From positions 3,596,001-3,660,000 of the forward strand of contig NC_081340.1 in NCBI RefSeq assembly GCF_022539665.2: a stretch of 64,000 nucleotides of DNA. The letters run 5' to 3'. The translations under genes and the position numbers were made by a program. Shown here one piece after another: positions 22,534-45,818 of this stretch (positions within the stretch are counted from its first letter, which is position 1; the number at the start of each line of letters is the position of its first letter). The notes beneath the pieces were generated by a model that was not told the DNA's origin, searched no databases, and saw only the letters and a list, made by a program, of their open reading frames with translations. Origin of the DNA: Daphnia carinata. Taxonomy: Eukaryota; Arthropoda; Branchiopoda; Diplostraca; Daphniidae.

Positions 22534-23381
22534 ATGGAGACCAAGAATTCGATCTTGAACGCGTTACTGCAACAGGCAATTTTTAACAGTCAAGGTGTTG
22601 GTGCTAACGTTCCAGTTAACTTAAGTATGTCGTTGAATGACGAAAGAAGTGAGGTCACCAGCTCTTCATCATCAGTTGAAGATGAATCTCCCGCCGACCT
22701 GTCCAGCCGCAGTAACCACCGTGACGATTCACCCACTCCTCCGCACTATCAACATCATCCGGATTCATCACAGCTGATGCACGCCATGGCAGCGGCTTTC
22801 TCCTTCCAGCGGGATTTGTTAGCGCAACAGCAAAACAAATCTGAACTCCACCAACCAGATATTGCCAATAGTTCTTTATCGTCCTCACCTGATCCTTCCC
22901 ACCTGGTTGCAAAAGCCTTGGCTTCAGCCACAATGAGAAGACCGAGGAGCGAGAAAAAACCTATTCCAGATGATTTGAAAGATGGCAAATATTTCGAGCG
23001 TCGACGTCGTAACAATCTTGCAGTAAGCTCCTTTTTTTCCTATAAAAAAACCAGACGTATAAAGCTTCAATTTCCAAATATCGTATTAATTTTTGTTATT
23101 ATATTTTCAAGGCTAAGAGATCAAGAGATATGCGAAAAAATCGCGAGGACCAAGTGACGGTTCGAGCCAATTTCCTTGAGGTAGAGCGGTTACATAATTT
23201 TTTTTCGGGGGTTTACCCATTACTAATAATTACCTTTTCTTTTCATGTAATTTGACAGAAGGAGAATTCAGTCTTAAGAGCTCAAGTGGCCACCTTGAGG
23301 GACGAAGCTTTCGCCTTGAAACAGATGCTGTTGCATAAGCAAGCTTCCGCCATTTTACGTAGTCAAGCTGCCACTAGTTGA
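22534..23381 (+). CDS. PAR/CES-2/NFIL3-like bZIP transcription factor
   Basis: Predicted join(22534..23022,23112..23180,23259..23381), 226 residues from the first in-frame ATG. Residues 1-125 are Ser/His/Gln-rich. A PAR-like segment (PIPDDLKDGKYFERRRRNN) runs into the basic region AAKRSRDMRKNREDQ, split by the first intron. Next comes a leucine zipper with LEKENSVLRAQV, LRDEAF and LKQMLLHKQ. This arrangement fits the CES-2, giant, Pdp1/HLF and NFIL3/vrille group, which binds TTAYGTAA-type sites as dimers; I cannot choose a single orthologue. The start is uncertain because the frame is open to 22393 without an ATG, so the N-terminus may be longer. Confidence 0.88.
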
Positions 23382-24222
23382 ACAATTCTCTGTGGGGCGA
23401 TAACAAGAAAAATGTTCACGTTACGTTGTTTTACTTTTGTGTTAACCAATTCTAATCTTTCATATGTATCATGATTTCTCTTTCGGTTCAATCAAACACG
23501 TCTTTTATTTATAATTTCTTTTTGGGACGTGCCGCCTGCTAACAACCGACTAAAGCTTCACAGTGCCAAAAATAAACGAGATGAGAATCTTTTTTGTCAA
23601 CCGACTATCATCCACGATTCTTTTTGACCTTGAGTTTGCATTATACAACAAAAAATACCCACATGTTGACTAAATTAGTAAAGTCCTTGATAAATGAATT
23701 TCTTATCAACTGTATCGAGGTTCTCGAGAATCGGCCAATACAAAAAGATAACTTACCGATGACTCGGCGTAACCTCGAAGAGAACAAAATAGTGCAAAAT
23801 GCCAGAAATGGATAGTTCATGCCAATCACTTTGATAATTAATAACATAACAGTCAGACATTGAGCATCCCACGAGGTAATGAGGAACGAGTTACGAAGAA
23901 AGGCCCACAGTGACTGATTCAGTTGCTTACATATTGTAACATGCTGCCACCTAGTGCTTGATGAGATATTCATAGACAGTTAAGCACGTGTCAAGGCTGC
24001 TATCGTCTGCTGATGTAGTTGTCTGAATTAGTAGAAAAATTTATTGTCCATCAAATAACTCTTCTACAATTGTAATTCTGCTTATGCAAACTTACCGAGC
24101 GCATTGCAGGAACTTCGTTAGGTTAAGTCCGTGCTATTTACAAAAGGTTTTTCTTGTTTTTGCAGTTGGTATCGAGTGAAATTATCCGTTAAGCATTTGC
24201 TTTCTTGAAGTGATAAAGCACA
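23382..24222. other. Intergenic between bZIP and IMP3
   Basis: bZIP 3' UTR and IMP3 promoter. A 110-codon hydrophobic minus-strand ORF (23641-23973) has no family features and overlaps an unrelated plus ORF; I do not call it. Confidence 0.45.
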
Positions 24223-25029
24223 ATGGTGCGAAAATTGAAATACCATGAACAGAAGTTGCTGAAAAAGGTTGACTTCATTTCGTGGAAGCTTGACAATAAC
24301 ATTCATGAGGTTCAGGTCCTTAAAAGATATAGAATTCAAAAGCGAGAAGATTACACAAAGTAAGATTGAAACACAAAAATAATTAGAATACATTTTGACA
24401 ACTTATTGTTACATTTAGGTATTGCACACTTGTACTACATATACAAAAGTTGGCAAACAAAATTAAAGAGCTTGATCCAAAAGATCCATTCAGAGTGGAG
24501 TGCAGTGCAGCCGTTTTGGAAAAACTGTAACTTGTTTTCATGTCAAAGCTGAAAGTTGTTTGACCTTAATCTTAATATTCAATTATCAGATATTCCATGG
24601 GTTTGATTCAAACCAAGTGGTCGCTTGATCTGGTTTCACACATAACAGCATCAGCCTTCTGCCGTAGAAGACTTCCTGTGGTGATGGTTAGGGCAAAGAT
24701 GGCAGATTCTATCAAGACTGCAACAACATTTGTAGAACAAGGCCACATTAGGGTTGGCCCGGAAGTGGTTAAAGATCCAGCATTTTTAGTAACCAGGTAT
24801 AACTCAACCCATTTCCTGTCATAAGATTTTCTGATAAAGGCATTGTATTTCCCTATTACCAGAAATATGGAAGACTTTGTGACATGGGTGGACTCGTCTG
24901 CTATCAAGAAACACATTATGGAATACAATGAAATGGTAGCCATAAGCTTTTTGATCTCATTCCGTAGTACGATGGTAATCAAAGTTAAATTTTTTTCCAT
25001 TTCAGAGAGACGACTTTAATATGGCTTAA
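24223..25029 (+). CDS. IMP3: U3 snoRNP protein IMP3
   Basis: Predicted join(24223..24359,24419..24526,24590..24796,24863..24935,25006..25029), 182 residues versus 184 in human. IMP3 is part of the MPP10-IMP3-IMP4 subcomplex of the nucleolar small-subunit processome and helps pair U3 snoRNA with pre-18S rRNA. Start [18 protein letters not shown] and the S4-type RNA-binding region ([14 protein letters not shown]... [20 protein letters not shown]) are nearly family-identical. The end is EYNEMRDDFNMA. All introns are 58-70 bases, GT-AG and in phase. Confidence 0.97.
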
Positions 25030-25273
25030 TGATTTATCTGACGATGAGAACTTGTCCGCAAATACATACCTTTTTCTAAACCATACATTTATTGTTATTG
25101 TTATTTTGTTTTTTTTTAGTATCCTTACGCTTATCGCGCATACTATCAGGGCATATAATTTTTCTCCTTCATATGAGGCAAATGTGGTTTCCGCCGTCTA
25201 CTTGAATGGTGGAAACGACCAACTTTTCAACCAAACCTTTATCGGACGTAGACGTAGCCGATTCTTAATACTC

Positions 25274-25280
25274 TATAAAT
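25274..25280 (+). promoter_or_regulatory. Possible TATA box of the Pvf-like gene
   Basis: TATAAAT lies 51-57 bp before the predicted start codon at 25331, within the 300 bp after the IMP3 stop. No convincing initiator at the expected spacing, so the call is weak. Confidence 0.35.
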
Positions 25281-25330
25281 TTTACAGTTTCTCATACATC
25301 TTTGATTGTCAAAGGAGAAAGGTCAAGGGA

Positions 25331-26618
25331 ATGCATCCAAAGATGTCCTTCATTTTCGTTTACTGGATATTGATCGGTTTCGTCTGTTCGGAATTACTTT
25401 CCAGAGGGAATGCAAACTTAAACCAGCAATCGATAAACGCCTTATGGGAAAGCCCGTCCACGCTCTTCAATGAGGTACTATTTGTTTTGCCATTATATTT
25501 AAACGAATTAATAATGACTTTTCATTGACTAGATAAATTGGGAGCGTTGGGGCCGTGAAATTACTGCCGTAAACCCTGTGGCTAACGGTTTGCTTATTTT
25601 ATCGTTTGTTCTTCTAACATATAATGGGGGTATTAAGTATAACTTCTATCATCCAGGTGGAAACTGTGACACAAAAGAACTGTCAGCCTTAAGCAAAAAT
25701 GCTCTATGCAAGCCCCGTCCTTACCTAGTAAAAATAGAAGTACCTGAAGGCTTCTCCATGGTAACTCAGCTAAAAGATTAGCAGGCCATAGCTAGATTTC
25801 ATTAAATTTACAGGTTCATCCCGGTTACGTAGAAGTGAAGCGATGCGAACATGGAAAATGTCCCCAACATTCAGCACAACGTTGTCTGCCAGGAAAAACA
25901 CAATTGAAAAAAGTTCCAGTGAGGGATTTCACTATTCATTACCTTGCATATTTTAGTTTGTTTGCTTGTGTGGTTGTTTTTTGTTTACACTTAATCTTTT
26001 TCGCCAGGTGTGGGTTTTCAAACAAGGAGGACGTACACAGTGTCTGACGTTCGAAGTCGAGGAGCACGTTAACTGTAAATGCGCTTGTCTGGTGACTGAG
26101 AAAGACTGTCAACAAGTGCAAGTAAAAAAAAATCATGCATCGTCTGCTACGTTCGGCAACAAATGAATTAACTACTTTTCTAATTTGCATTTCTAGGTCT
26201 ACTCAAAAAACAATTGCCGTTGCGAATGCCCGAACAAGAGCGAAGCCCATCCGTGCGAGCAAAGTGGCTTTAATTGGCATTCATCGAGTTGTCGGTAAAC
26301 TTTACCTTTTTTTAATTGTTGTTGGACTAGTTACCAATTGATTGACGTGGCCAAGTTTTAAGTAGTGGGTCGATTGTCTGTTCTTTTTTATCGACTTTTA
26401 TGTCTGCTAAAGAGGCGGGTGGCGGGAACTGGTTACAGAACAAAGGTTGTCTTTTGTTATTTGTAGATAAAAACAAATAGCTGCGAAGTAATCGATTTGT
26501 TTGCACAGCCATAACGTCCAAATCGATCTTTACTTTGTTATGCGTGTCATTTTTGTGATGTATTGAAAACGTGGCTGTTTATTTTTATTTTATATATCTC
26601 AGATGTATCCAGGGCTGA
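25331..26618 (+). CDS. PDGF/VEGF-like secreted growth factor (Pvf-type)
   Basis: Predicted join(25331..25474,25533..25587,25657..25760,25814..25918,26008..26121,26197..26294,26603..26618), 211 residues. An N-terminal signal peptide (FIFVYWILIGFVCSE) is followed by a cystine-knot domain: CKPRPYLVKIEVPE, then VHPGYVEVKRCEHGKCPQ, QRCLPGKTQLKKVPV, and EEHVNCKCAC. The order and spacing match PDGF/VEGF family ligands, which signal through PVR-type receptor tyrosine kinases. The tail is Cys-rich (CRCECPNKSEAHPCEQ), as in VEGF-C-like and arthropod Pvf proteins. The usual RCGGCC core is altered to RCEHGKC. The last exon codes for only five codons including the stop and lies 308 bp downstream; without it, intron read-through would change the ending. 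Confidence 0.88.
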
Positions 26619-29148
26619 CCACAGTCTACGGAATGAGGTCAAACTAGACCCATGTTCTAGGGAGAAAAAGAGAGAGAGAGAGCTATATCAGGCCCGAGGC
26701 CTGCTTGCTGGGACCGACGTCGGTTATACAATAATTTTCATGCCATATGGGTTGCCCAAAAAGAACTGTTGAAAGAGAATAAAAAAAAAAAGAAAATATT
26801 ACAAATGTTGAACTGTCTAAACGAAAAGAATTCTGTCTTAGTACACATACACAAGTTGTGTACTTATTCACTTAACAACATCTTTCGAGGGTCTCTGACG
26901 AAATCCAAACGTCGTCAATGTCCATTAAGCTGCTTGACTAAGTGTATCGTGAATAAACGAAGCACAGAGGGACAAAAGGAAATCTTACCCTTTAGAAGAT
27001 CTGGCAATTTAGCGAGTGGATTTACGGTAGTTGATCTTATCTTTTTGTTAGACTTAACACACATACACACATAGAGAAAATAGGGATTTCAAAACTTTTG
27101 GGTACAATGCATGTCGTCTGCGTGTGTGTAAGTTGTTACCACCGTAAATGGAGGTGCTCGAGGGGGCGTTGTGGACGCGCGCAACTTTCACTTTTCTGAA
27201 ACAGCCTCAGGCGCTCACCTACAGACTTCGTGATCCGACGGAATAACAGACGGCGTAATAGTCTTCAACGTATTTTTTTTTCTTTTTAAGCAGGTTTTTT
27301 TTTTCATCGCCTTCCAAGTAAATGAAAACTCAAAACAATGTTTCCTATTTTTATGAAAATTCACCGATATATTGGTCATAAAATTCAGCGTGTAACAAAT
27401 TTTTTTGTGTTTACCAAGTACAATTTCTTTTTTAATCTGTATAGAGAATTCACACACACTCACACACACACACATAAGAAATACAGAGGCGTTTCAAATA
27501 GCCAATGTTTGAAAGATACACACAATTGTTTATCGTCAATGTAACATTCTTTTTTTTTTCCTATTTTTCTTTTGAAATGGTTCTAAATGAAATTAATTTT
27601 TCAACCCCCCCCCCCCCCGACCGTCGAATATTTTTATTTTTGTTAAAATTTTTTTAAAGAGCCGATAAGGGCGGCTTCGTCACGCGAAAAAACGGGAGGA
27701 AAATCGAAACGCACAAAAACCAAAAGAAACAAAAAAAAAGTTACGTCTGTGTGTGTGTGTGTTTTACAATTGGAGAGAAAATTGCATTTTGCGGGGCAAA
27801 AGAAAACAAAAATAATAGTCTGGCAGGACATTATATAAACGCAATGGATTGATGAAACACTTAGCGCGCGCATAAACCGACTCGATTCTTTTAACCTAAT
27901 TCTTTTTTTGTTTTTAAATAATCTTTCTTTTTTTTTTTTTAATGTCCATCCCCAAACACTGGTTCACACATTCACACACATCTAACCAACAGACACGCAC
28001 ACAAAAAATTAAACGAGAGAAAACCGACACGAACCGACAGAGCGGAATGAAGAGAGAAAAGAGTCACAACAGAGAGGCGAAAAAATAAAGAACCCAATCG
28101 AAAGAATAGGTTAAAGAAAAAAAAGAAGAATTTGTTTGTAATCGTAAATCTCCCATCGCCCAAATAATTTTGTTTTTTTTTTAAAGGTAAATCAATGTCC
28201 CTAGAAAGATAACACGCATTTTGGTTGTGCCTCTCGTTTTCCCCGGCCGTTCATATTGAAACTGGATCAATCCCAGCTGCGTGTGGATTTGGAATGTAGC
28301 CACACTACAATAGCCAAAGATATGGAGAGAAAAAAACACACACACACACACACACACAAATATAGAAAGAAAACAATAGTGGGGGGAAATAAACAATTAA
28401 GACGATAAATGCTGCCACATTCCCATCCCCCCCTGATATATTCATTACTACTCTTCAAGGTGAACAAGGGAGGAGCACAATGCGGCTCGAGTCAACGATC
28501 AATAAAGAGGGAAAAAAAGGATTACACGGGTAGAAAGTGGGAAGAAAAAATGTTTTTTTTTTTCGTGTTGTTTTGTTGCTCTTGTTTTACAAATTTTATG
28601 TACACGGGAGAGAGAAGGATGGCTACAAACAATTGGAGGGTATTTTTCTTTTCTAAAGCCAGGAGACATTTTGTGTGTGTGACTCCGTTCTTTTTTTTTT
28701 TTTGCACGAAAACGGCAGTAGCAGATCTCTCGTGAGCGAACGTCGTAGTGGGTCGTCTTCAGTTTTGTTTTGCCCTTTTTTTCTCGGATTTATAAACACC
28801 GGGATCCAGAAAATATATATATATATATATCGACACCAACGAATCTCTCTATCGTGAAAGCCTCTGGCACCGTCGTTGGTTGTAGACAATTTTCACAAAA
28901 ATCTAAAACGAGAAGAGCTCAAAAACGTCTTGACGCCACTGTTCTTTTTTTTGTTTGTATAGTTCCTCCCAATAGCTCCGAATTTCATTCGAGAGAAACG
29001 CACTCACACACATTCAATCACACTCACATTCTCATATCAATCTAAGAAAAAAAAAACGTCCACAAATAAATAAATAAAAAAAACAATTGACTAAAAAGAG
29101 CAAAATGAAACAAATGTAGCTTACCTGGCGAGTTTAAGATGCCTCTTG
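26619..29148. other. Intergenic or 3' UTR DNA rich in simple repeats
   Basis: Between the Pvf-like stop and the ftz-f1 stop. Contains CA/GT tracts (27450-27475, 27747-27762, 28336-28357), an AT tract (28815-28830), a C run (27606-27619) and long A/T runs. No coding exon is recognised. The right part is likely ftz-f1 3' UTR, since a splice donor (CCAG|GTAAGC, near 29123 on the minus strand) sits 26 bases after the stop. Confidence 0.55.
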
Positions 29149-38598
<9,450 letters not shown>

Positions 38599-40100
38599 TT
38601 TTCTCGTGTTTTTGTTTGCTCTCTTTCAACTAGAGCCGTCTCGCCGTGATAATTTGAATCTTTTGCCTTTTAGCTTTGTGGGGGATCCTACGATATATCA
38701 AGGTCGTTATTCGAATGCATTTTAATCAGTGGATGACGAAGTCGTTCGTAAAAAGAAAAAGAAAATGAAACAAAAACAAATTTAGGTCGCTGGGTCGGTT
38801 GGTCAATAGGTTACGCGATCACAGACGAAAAATCCCGAACTTTAGCCACCGGCCATTCAAGATAAGGAGCCAACATGTTTATATATATAAATGTGTGTAG
38901 AGAAAGACAGGGAGAGAGAGAGAGAGAGATGAAAAAAAGCGGTGGACATACAATGATAGATCAGTGTATATAAAGTAACGTGGCTTAAAAAAGAAGAAGC
39001 CTGGAGTTTCACTTTCACTCGAATGGAAAGAGAAACAAAGTGGACTCGGTTAAAAGTTGGGAGAGAGAGAAGGGAATAATAATCGTCGAGCTCCCTGGAG
39101 CTGAAACGACCCTGAGGCGATGGTTCGAGAGACCGACCCAACCAACCACTTGTATGTCCCACTGACTCACTGAAAAATATCACACAAACCATTCACGCTC
39201 TCTTGTTGAAAGAGAAAAGAGTCGAAAACGAAATAAACACAACTCACTTTTTGCCCTTTCACGAATATCACTCGACAAAGTTTGGCTTCCAAGCACTGAT
39301 TCCTTATTTTCAATTTAAAGCACGTTATGATGATTGACGGAAAACCTCGTTGTTGAACATTTCACGCGGGACGGCTGACACTGATAATCAAAATAGATAC
39401 ACACACACACGGTTTTCACACACAGTTGCAAAGTTTGGATATTTCGCTTTTTTTCTGTTCAGTTGGATGTATTTCTTACTGGCAGCTCGCGAAAACGGTG
39501 GCGTGTGTGTGCGGGACTACTGCACGACTGGAAATGTAGGTCAAGGCCTCGCTCTGCAGCGAGCAGACTGACTCGCGCCGAATCAACTGAGCGTGGGCGG
39601 CGTTGCCGAAAACCTCTTTTCGCCTTCCCAGTGTGTACTTTTTTGGCTGGTTTCCCTTTTTTGCTAGTGAGATTATTGTAGTGCACAGAGAGGAGCTTTC
39701 GGGAGCGACGCCTTTAGCTCCCAGGTGCTGCGTCTCTGATTGGGATGCACCTCTCGAGGGCTCGGGTGTTGGCGGGTTACATGTTCTTTTCTTTTTCCCT
39801 CCCCTTCTTTCTTTCGTTCTGAACACACCACGTTACGCCTAACATAATCGCTACTTTTAGGGGGCGAGTTTTAGAGCATCCAGAGCCATCTATACTTCAC
39901 ATTTTCAACTGGCCGAAAATTGTTGTATTCATTTTTCTTTTTTTTTCTTCTTATTTTAGGTTCACAATGACGAGGTGAAAAATTGGTTTTAAACAGGTTA
40001 GTTTGTTTTGGCGTCTTTAGTTGACGGGCATATGTATTATACGACAAATGGGAAAGTTTTCATCTTTCTTTTCTCTCTTCAAATTGAATGTTAGGCTCAA
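38599..40100. other. Upstream DNA of ftz-f1 and 3' side of reptin
   Basis: No coding exon recognised. GA tract at about 38908-38928 and AT tract at 38878-38890. A GC-rich patch at 39480-39620 may hold the distal ftz-f1 promoter. The left part must include the 5' leader of the long isoform, and the right end includes the reptin 3' UTR. Confidence 0.5.
39533..39543 (+). promoter_or_regulatory. Perfect RORE upstream of the ftz-f1 long-isoform start
   Basis: AATGTAGGTCA matches WAWNTRGGTCA and runs directly into AGGCC, so TCAAGGCC also resembles an NR5A monomer site. It lies about 940 bp upstream of the ATG at 38598, in probable promoter DNA. Confidence 0.4.
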
Positions 40101-42321
<2,221 letters not shown>

Positions 42322-42669
42322 GATTTGCTTTAGTTTCAGGCTTCAAGTTCCTAACTTCTGTAACAAGCCGCCGGTGGTAACCATGGCAACGCATTTAATT
42401 TGACGGTTGCTTCGAGGATCTTCATCTCTTTTTAGTAGTCTATTTCTGTTTATGTGTTTTTAAATAATTAGACATTTTTGTGAATAAGTTGGTTGTAACT
42501 TTAAATTATGCTGTAAACTCTAGGTTATGTTATAAAGTCATGGTCTTATAGTCTGATGTGGCAACACTGTGTCCAGGACCAACATTCGAAAGTTTCTGTT
42601 ACATCTTACATTCACATTTTCAGCAGCACATTCCCTTCGCTAACGTGGTTTTGAGCCCGGAAAGTACGG
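42322..42669. other. Upstream DNA of reptin
   Basis: Reptin promoter region on the minus strand, without a TATA box. The right end leads into the plus-strand TATA box at 42670. Confidence 0.5.
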
Positions 42670-42678
42670 TATAAAAGG
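42670..42678 (+). promoter_or_regulatory. Orphan TATA box
   Basis: A canonical TATAAAAGG in GC-balanced DNA, with no coding gene downstream on the plus strand before the converging gene at 43747. Confidence 0.5.
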
Positions 42679-42854
42679 CCGAGGTTTCAATTACTGCATT
42701 GGTGGCGTAGCTGGTCGGTGAACATCGGTGGCAGTTGGTCTCGTAAAATAACTGCCAATTGGAACCGGCCGTTTGTTTGGCAAGTGATGAACGACAAGCA
42801 AGAGTTTGCAGATAATTTGATGGCTCATGATCGCCATACCTGAATTAGGAGACG

Positions 42855-43074
42855 TCGTGTAGGAATGTAGCAGAATTCATATAGGAGCGGGGCCCATGGT
42901 GATTACAACCGTAGTCATTATTCCAGTTTCAGGCAGAAAGCAGAAGATCCTCGGAGTTAAGTACAGATGTCGTGTAATGAACATAGAAGAATTCAGCACA
43001 GTCGGGGCTCGTGGTGATTACAGGCGAGTCATCATTCCAGTCTCAGCCAGACGATCCTCATGGTTAAGTACTTA
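42855..43074 (+). repeat. Two-copy tandem repeat of about 105-110 bp
   Basis: Units at about 42855-42967 and 42968-43074. Both contain, in order, GTCGTGTA, GAATTCA, GGTGATTACA, TCATTATTCCAGTTTCAG or its variant, and a GTTAAGTAC end. They are diverged by substitutions and indels. No ORF spans them. They lie 180 bp downstream of the TATA box at 42670, so they may be transcribed. Confidence 0.75.
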
Positions 43075-43746
43075 AAACAGTCTTTACTTAAATACTTAAC
43101 GATTCAGGGACAAGATAATCAATTTGGCACATGACTCTGGCAGGGTTGCCCAAAGGCGACCCCATCAGTCTACCTAGTAGACTATGAGCGAAACCACCAA
43201 TTTTTTTCTGTGTTCTTTGGCTATCGCATGTTCACAGTACATTCAAACGAACTTGGAAGTCGGTTTCCTCAGGTGACGCAAGCAATCGCAGAGAAAAGGT
43301 AGGATTGTAAAGTAAATTCTTTACTTTTTAAATTCGTTCTTTTTGGAACATCAACTGTATGACGATTCACAAACATTTAAGCATTATAGGGTGTGACAGT
43401 CATGCCATTAACGTTAAATTTGATATGTGCTTATGAACGGTCATCAGCCAACGCTAGCCGTGTTTGACGGCGTGTAGAGATAGAAAAGAATGTAGTGCCT
43501 AAACATTTCACGGAACAGATGGATCAATATGTAGCTCATCATATTGAGAGGGTACTTGAAAAACCTTTTTGAGAATAGGATTGGGTGGGGTCTTTCCTTG
43601 CCAAAAGGACACTCTATCAACAAATCCATCAATATAAATTGTCTCTCTTTTTGTTTGTTTTCCAATATATTCTTTCTGCGAAAGATTTTTATTGTCATAT
43701 ACACACCGTACGCGTATGGCAGTGACGAACGAAGGATTTCCTTTAC
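43075..43746. other. Intergenic, no gene seen
   Basis: 3' flank of the minus-strand membrane-protein gene. No coding signal or named element seen. Confidence 0.5.
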
Positions 43747-45818
43747 TTATTTCTTCTTCTTTCTCTTGGTCTCTTCGGTAGTGTTCGAATTACGGTAGAC
43801 GACTTCCGTGCCTGAGCGAAAATGGAGATTGATAAAGACGAGTAAGGCAAGCCAACAAACGCCAGCAATGACGACGATGTATTCGGCGTGATTAGGGAAA
43901 GGCGTGCCGCAAGCGGTGTAGAACTCCATGCCCTCAGAAGGCGGTTTTCCGCCTGGTAGGCAATGGAAGTCGAAATAACCTTCATCATAGTCAGAAGTGC
44001 ACAGATACTTTCGTTTCAACAAAGTCTATACTCGTAAAAAAAAGAGATAATTGAGGATTAAACAATTGAATATAAATGTCAAAAGCAAACATTACCATGC
44101 CGAAAGCTGTTTGAACCGGGGACGTTTCATTACATGGACCAGTCTTTTCATGAATACCGATAGATACCTCATCTTCAGGTTTGAACAGCAAAACGCAGCT
44201 CAAATAGCAGCTGTAGTGAAGAATCAAACTTAGGACGCACTCGTTGAAACCTTTGATACCTATGGTGTGACACACGTAGGCAAATTGAAGCATTCTCATA
44301 TTTAATACGATGCTCGAAAAAAAAGAAACCTTCCATATCTTGTGCACTTACCTGGTGTCGTTCTCGAGCCAACAATGGGGTTACGATCGGCAGACCAAAC
44401 AATAAGGAAGAATGTCAACGTTAGGAGTGCGACGCAGTTTTCAGTATGGACACCGGCGATATCTACGCAGAATATTCAAATTTCTTAACGTCGAATATGG
44501 AATGCATAATCCGATATGAAGACGTACCGTGGAGAGGGTGGTAGAACGGGATAAACTGGAGGACGCCGCCAGGCATTCCGCACAAGCCGGTCAAGACGGC
44601 GCACAACATTTCGCGTTTGTGACTTATGTGTGCCAAAAATTCAATGAAATTATGTATGAGACTATGATGATGAGCTTAGCAAAACATACTCTCCAGCCTG
44701 CCATTTATCATCCGACTTTCCGATGATTAAACGTTTCCAGCAGTGGAACCAAAAAGTGAAGGAAGCCGCGAAAGTGGCGTGAAAGTAGAACGAGTTCCAC
44801 GGCACCCAGTAATGCCGGTCGAAAATGTTGGGATCCGTGTCGTGCCTGCTTATTAATTAATTTAAGTTAGAAAATTCCTTGATGAAGAGGCAAAATGTTC
44901 TATTCGTTTTATACCATGTCCAGTGAAGGAACTTTACGGCCGTTATGTCGTAGGGCAAGTCGATCAACACCACACATAATCCGACTAATAGATAAACAAG
45001 ATAATACCAAGGTGTGTTGTAAAATGAATCAATTATGTACCTGCAAAGGGTTCAGCCCAATTAGGTAACTTTAGCCGTGATATAGCCACGGAAGCGTTGT
45101 AGATAAACGCGGGATCTGCATCGTGAATAGATCGATAAAAAATATCGAAAGATTGGACAAGGTATAAAGGTGAATACATAGCATCATGATGTGCAGCGGT
45201 AATCGCCTGCCCAGCAAAACGATAGTCGTTTGAGAGTGCCAAAAGTTGTCAATGTCGGGGAGCCAATAGGAGGCGCATTCGACAGTTAATCCATGAAAAA
45301 TGGTAGCCAGCCATAAATACTTAAAGCGCCCACCAACTCGCCTAGCTAGAAATAAAGAATTAGGACAAAGAGGCAGAATAAACGTGTCATCATAACGAGG
45401 CTCAACAGAACAAAAAGACGGCAGAGAACATGAACAAAAAAAATTCGTAGAGCCAAAAGAAAACTCACAGTGGATGAAAGTGAGGAGTCCGATGGTCAAA
45501 TAGGTTATTTCTGATAAGAGATAAGTGGGCTGCGATTTCCAGGCGTCTCGAGGGTCCCGGATTTTCACCAGCCAGTCCAGCCACTTGTTTAACCAAAAAG
45601 TCAAAATGCCATAAATAAAGTCTTTCAAAAAAATCAAGAGTATTTCAACATATTTTCTTTTTTCCACTTCTTCCCCAGTCGTCAAGTAAACAAGACTTAA
45701 GAGCTAGAAGGAAAAAAAAAAGGGTTTTTACGCTGGTAAATTCCATGGAAGATAGTTCAACGCCAAAGTTGGGCAACTGGCTAAGATTGCGTGCAACATG
45801 ATCCTCGAGTTGGGCCAT
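43747..45818 (-). CDS. Conserved-looking multipass membrane protein, family not identified
   Basis: Predicted complement(join(43747..44025,44096..44259,44352..44462,44528..44622,44690..44845,44915..44984,45041..45115,45178..45345,45469..45703,45732..45818)), 479 residues; all ten exons join in phase by GT-AG. The N-terminal ~30 residues are soluble (MAQLEDHVARNLSQLPNFGV). About eight to ten hydrophobic stretches follow. Tryptophan- and histidine-rich loops look conserved: IFHGLTVECASYWLPDIDNF, LLGRRLPLHIMMLYPAFIY, VKFLHWTWHDTDPNIFDRH and YWVPWNSFYFHATFAASFTF. The tail is Lys-rich (EETKRKKK). It resembles a poorly characterised invertebrate membrane family (possibly the one catalogued as DUF7802, from memory and unverified). 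No enzymatic motif is certain, although the His-rich loops could bind metal. The start at 45818 is the first ATG of the exon that keeps frame. Confidence 0.85.

Noticed and set aside
23641-23973. 110-codon hydrophobic minus-strand ORF between bZIP and IMP3
   Set aside because: AT-rich hydrophobic ORFs arise easily by chance. No signal, homology or splice support.
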